Positions 42,080 through 44,514 of a stretch of 44,514 nt of DNA are shown piece by piece. The stretch is from Acholeplasma sp. (GTDB lineage Bacteria; Bacillota_I; Bacilli_A; ML615J-28; CAG-698): NCBI GenBank assembly GCA_012838635.1, contig DUOW01000036.1:1-44514 (forward strand). Direction: 5' to 3'. Under the pieces are notes generated by a model. The model ran no database searches and was not told where the DNA came from. It saw nothing but the letters and a program-made list of their open reading frames with translations. Both the position numbers and the translations under genes were made by a program. Position 1 is the first letter of the stretch. Every line of letters begins with the position of its first letter.

Positions 42080-44265
42080 CTTGTACCTCTTTTTATTTCA
42101 TAAATATCGGAAATCTTTTGTAAGTTTACAATGACATTCGTTAATGTTTTTGTGTCTTGAATTGCAACTCTTACATCAGTAAGAATATCTGTTCCCCCAT
42201 TGATCTCTTTAGAACTAATCGCTTTAATATAAACTTTCATTGAGTTTAAAACATTAATTATTTCTGCAATAATATTATTTCTATTAAAGGAAGAGATTGT
42301 AAGAATAATCTCATAGGTATGATTGTTATCAGCTGTATCCCAAGAAAGGGGAATTGTTCTTTGCATTTCTTGTTCAGAAATATTAGGACAATTTGCCCTG
42401 TGAACAACGATACCTCTTCCTTTAGTAATATAGCCGACAATTTCATCGCCATAAAGTGGAAAACAGCAACTTGCAAGTTTAATCTTGGCATTATCTAATC
42501 CCTCTACAACAACTCCTAACGCACTAGTTTGACGTGTTAGATTAGTCTTTTTCTCATTAATAGTTTGCATTAAGATTTCATCAGTAGTTTTTTGGTCTAA
42601 ATTGCCACTTAAAATATTCATTGCAGCTTTAGGTGAAATATTATTTTTACCAATTTCGTAATAGAAATCATCAACAGTATCAATTTTATATTTAGAAAAC
42701 TTACTTTCAATTAAACTATCATCAAGTTTAGGTCCATTATATTTTTCTTCTTTAGCTACTCTTTCCCAAGACTCAATTCCTTGTTTAATAAAATTATCTC
42801 TTTGTTTTTTATTTAAAAAAGAGGTAATTTTATGACGAGCATGACGTGTTTTTGCAAGTTTTAGCCAAGATTTATTAGGACCTTGCGATTGTTTGGAAGT
42901 TTTAATTTCAATAACATCGCCAGTTTGAAGTTTATATGATAATGGTACAATCTTTCCATTAACAATTGCCCCAACAGTTTTATCACCAACTTCTGTATGG
43001 ATACGGTAAGCAAAATCTAAAGGTGTTGACCCTTGAGGAAAGTCTAAAGGATCTCCTTTAGGCGTAAAAACATAAACATTAGCACTAAAAATATCTTCAG
43101 TAATATTACTTAATGGATCTTCATCGCTTTCGGCATCAAGCTCTACATATTCAAGTAAATCACGATACCATTTAAGTTTGCTAGAAACTTCCATTTGCGC
43201 TTTTTCAGTTGTAAAGCCTTGTCTTGACTCTTTATAAGCCCAGTGAGCGGCAACACCATATTCAGCTACAGCGTCCATTTCAAAAGTTCTGATTTGAATT
43301 TCATAAACTTTTCCATTTACCCCAACAACCGTTGTATGTAATGATTGATAAAGGTTTGGCTTTGGTGTTGCAATATAGTCTTTAAATCTTTTTGGAATTG
43401 GACTCCAAGCTCCATGGACTAAACCTAAAACTTGATAGCATGCTTCAACTGTTGGTACTAAAATTCTTAAAGCCATAAGGTCATAGATTTCATTAATACG
43501 AAGTTGTTTTGTCTGCATCTTCTTTACAATACTATAAATATTTTTTAATCTGCCCTTAATTTCATAATTCTTAACATCATGACTATCAAGTTCTTTCTTA
43601 ATAGCATCGCTCATTTTCTTAATATCTTCTTCACGAACTTCACGTTGTTCTTTAATTTCATTAGAAACAGTTTCATAAGTTTCTGGTTCTAAATAGCGAA
43701 AGGCTGTATCTTCAAGTTCAGCTTTAATGCGATACATACCTATCCTATGAGCAAGTGGTACATACAAATCAAGTGTTTCTTGAGCAATTCTAATTTGTTT
43801 GTCACGTGGTAGGTAATCTAGAGTTCTCATATTGTGAACACGGTCAACTAGCTTTACTAAAACAACACGAATATCTTTAGCCATAGCTAATAAAATCTTT
43901 TGATGCGATCTAACTAAGGCTTTTTCTTTTGTCATGTATTTTAGTTTACCAATCTTGGTAACCCCATCAACCATACTAACAATATCTTCACCAAACTTCG
44001 CAGTTAGGCTTTCTTTAGTTTCGGCTGTATCTTCTAAAACATCATGTAAGAAACCAACCGCAATTGTTTGAGGTGAAGTTTGAAGTTCAGCTAAAATATA
44101 AGCAACTTCAATTGGATGTTGAATATAAGGATCTTTAGACTTACGAAACTGCCCTTCGTGACGATCACGTGCTAAAAGATAAGCATCAGTAATCAACTTT
44201 AAGCTTTGTTCGTTAGAAATATATTCTTTTGCTTTATTTAGAACATCGTCAAAAGTATGTTTCAT
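42076..44265 (-). CDS. rel: bifunctional (p)ppGpp synthetase/hydrolase Rel
   Basis: Stringent-response enzyme. 729 residues: N-terminal HD hydrolase domain with HPIEVAYIL and GFLHDVLEDTAE (His74-Asp75, Glu78-Asp79); synthetase domain with IYDLMALRIL and RFKDYIATPKPNLYQSLHT; TGS domain (NVYVFTPKGDPLDFPQGSTPLDFAYRIHTEVG); conserved-cysteine region (LASCCFPLYGDEIVGYITKGRGIVVHRANCPN); and C-terminal ACT domain. The intact HD residues and RFKD motif mark a bifunctional Rel rather than a hydrolase-dead RelA. AGGAGG lies upstream of the ATG. It follows apt by 46 bases without a terminator. Confidence 0.97.
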   Translation of the reverse strand: MKHTFDDVLNKAKEYISNEQSLKLITDAYLLARDRHEGQFRKSKDPYIQHPIEVAYILAELQTSPQTIAVGFLHDVLEDTAETKESLTAKFGEDIVSMVDGVTKIGKLKYMTKEKALVRSHQKILLAMAKDIRVVLVKLVDRVHNMRTLDYLPRDKQIRIAQETLDLYVPLAHRIGMYRIKAELEDTAFRYLEPETYETVSNEIKEQREVREEDIKKMSDAIKKELDSHDVKNYEIKGRLKNIYSIVKKMQTKQLRINEIYDLMALRILVPTVEACYQVLGLVHGAWSPIPKRFKDYIATPKPNLYQSLHTTVVGVNGKVYEIQIRTFEMDAVAEYGVAAHWAYKESRQGFTTEKAQMEVSSKLKWYRDLLEYVELDAESDEDPLSNITEDIFSANVYVFTPKGDPLDFPQGSTPLDFAYRIHTEVGDKTVGAIVNGKIVPLSYKLQTGDVIEIKTSKQSQGPNKSWLKLAKTRHARHKITSFLNKKQRDNFIKQGIESWERVAKEEKYNGPKLDDSLIESKFSKYKIDTVDDFYYEIGKNNISPKAAMNILSGNLDQKTTDEILMQTINEKKTNLTRQTSALGVVVEGLDNAKIKLASCCFPLYGDEIVGYITKGRGIVVHRANCPNISEQEMQRTIPLSWDTADNNHTYEIILTISSFNRNNIIAEIINVLNSMKVYIKAISSKEINGGTDILTDVRVAIQDTKTLTNVIVNLQKISDIYEIKRGTR

Positions 44266-44311
44266 CTTTAAATCCTCCTATTCTTTAATCTTTTTTATTT
44301 AAAATAAGTAA

Positions 44312-44514
44312 TTAAAATTTCATAATAGTTTTAATATTATATTTTGTTAATTTACTTCTTCCTTTTAAATCTTCTAGTTCAATTAAGAACCCTAGCCCAA
44401 CAACTTCTCCGCCCAACTTTTCTACAAGTTCAGCAGCTGCTTTCATTGTTCCTCCAGTAGCTAAAAGGTCATCAATAATTAAAACTTTTTGGCCTTTTTT
44501 GATACCATCTTTAT
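44312..44514 (-). CDS. apt: adenine phosphoribosyltransferase, C-terminal part
   Basis: Reverse-strand frame entering from the right edge and ending with TAA at 44312-44314, about 66 residues visible. The PRPP-binding signature [17 protein letters not shown] is present, followed by [20 protein letters not shown] and LKGRSKL, typical of Apt. It converts adenine and PRPP to AMP. apt-rel-dtd is a conserved Firmicutes order, which supports the call. Confidence 0.93.
   Translation of the reverse strand, partial: KDGIKKGQKVLIIDDLLATGGTMKAAAELVEKLGGEVVGLGFLIELEDLKGRSKLTKYNIKTIMKF

Overview
The window is AT-rich chromosomal DNA from a low-GC Gram-positive (Bacilli/Tenericutes-type) bacterium. Evidence: RecU, RNase HIII, MutS2, ThiT, CvfB and a ParE/ParC pair; the apt-rel-dtd and nusB-xseA-xseB-dxs-recN orders; strong AGGAGG/AGGTG ribosome binding sites; and TRTGnTATAAT promoters. 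TGA is used as a stop (plsY, parC, the small Cys-rich gene), so the genetic code is standard rather than Mycoplasma-type. A DXP (MEP) isoprenoid gene and lipoprotein processing are present. The content would fit an Acholeplasma-like or uncultured Tenericutes/Bacilli lineage, but I cannot fix the genus. No tRNA, rRNA, IS element, prophage or CRISPR array was seen.

Layout. 1-0.8 kb: end of a YneF-like gene converging on plsY. 1-7.35 kb (+): parE-parC, a translationally coupled degenerate Fic-like/winged-helix gene, then a membrane-anchored helical protein. 7.35-7.93 kb: the largest non-coding stretch, with terminators and a DnaA-box-like cluster. 7.9-14.5 kb (-): lepA; then hemW, a structured leader, xerD, deoB, an alpha/beta hydrolase and yjbQ. 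14.6-18.4 kb: recU (+), a small lipoprotein resembling part of EF-Tu domain 2, TPP-riboswitch-controlled thiT, ung and a CorC-type transporter. 18.5-30.6 kb: mutS2/rnhC divergent pair; a tight rluD-lspA-membrane protein-YlbL protease-comEB-small membrane protein-aspS-hisS operon behind an attenuator-type leader; cvfB-dinB. 30.7-36.2 kb: a small membrane protein (+) and nusB-xseA-xseB-dxs-recN (-). 36.3-41.6 kb: an accessory cluster of a membrane protein, a HEPN-like protein and a 1002-residue TPR-GAF-PAS-degenerate GGDEF-EAL protein. 41.6-44.5 kb: dtd, rel and the 3' end of apt.

How it fits together. Most genes are informational housekeeping: topology, recombination, repair, aminoacylation, translation quality control and the stringent response. 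The unusual signals are (1) the degenerate GGDEF-EAL sensor overlapping a HEPN-motif gene, (2) a catalytically degenerate Fic-like gene coupled to topoisomerase IV, (3) an unassigned attenuator before hisS-aspS, (4) a lipoprotein with a translation-factor barrel signature, and (5) a 23-bp tandem triplication of the ung 3' end. Several terminators are built around the stop codon itself, which suggests transcription not tightly coupled to translation.
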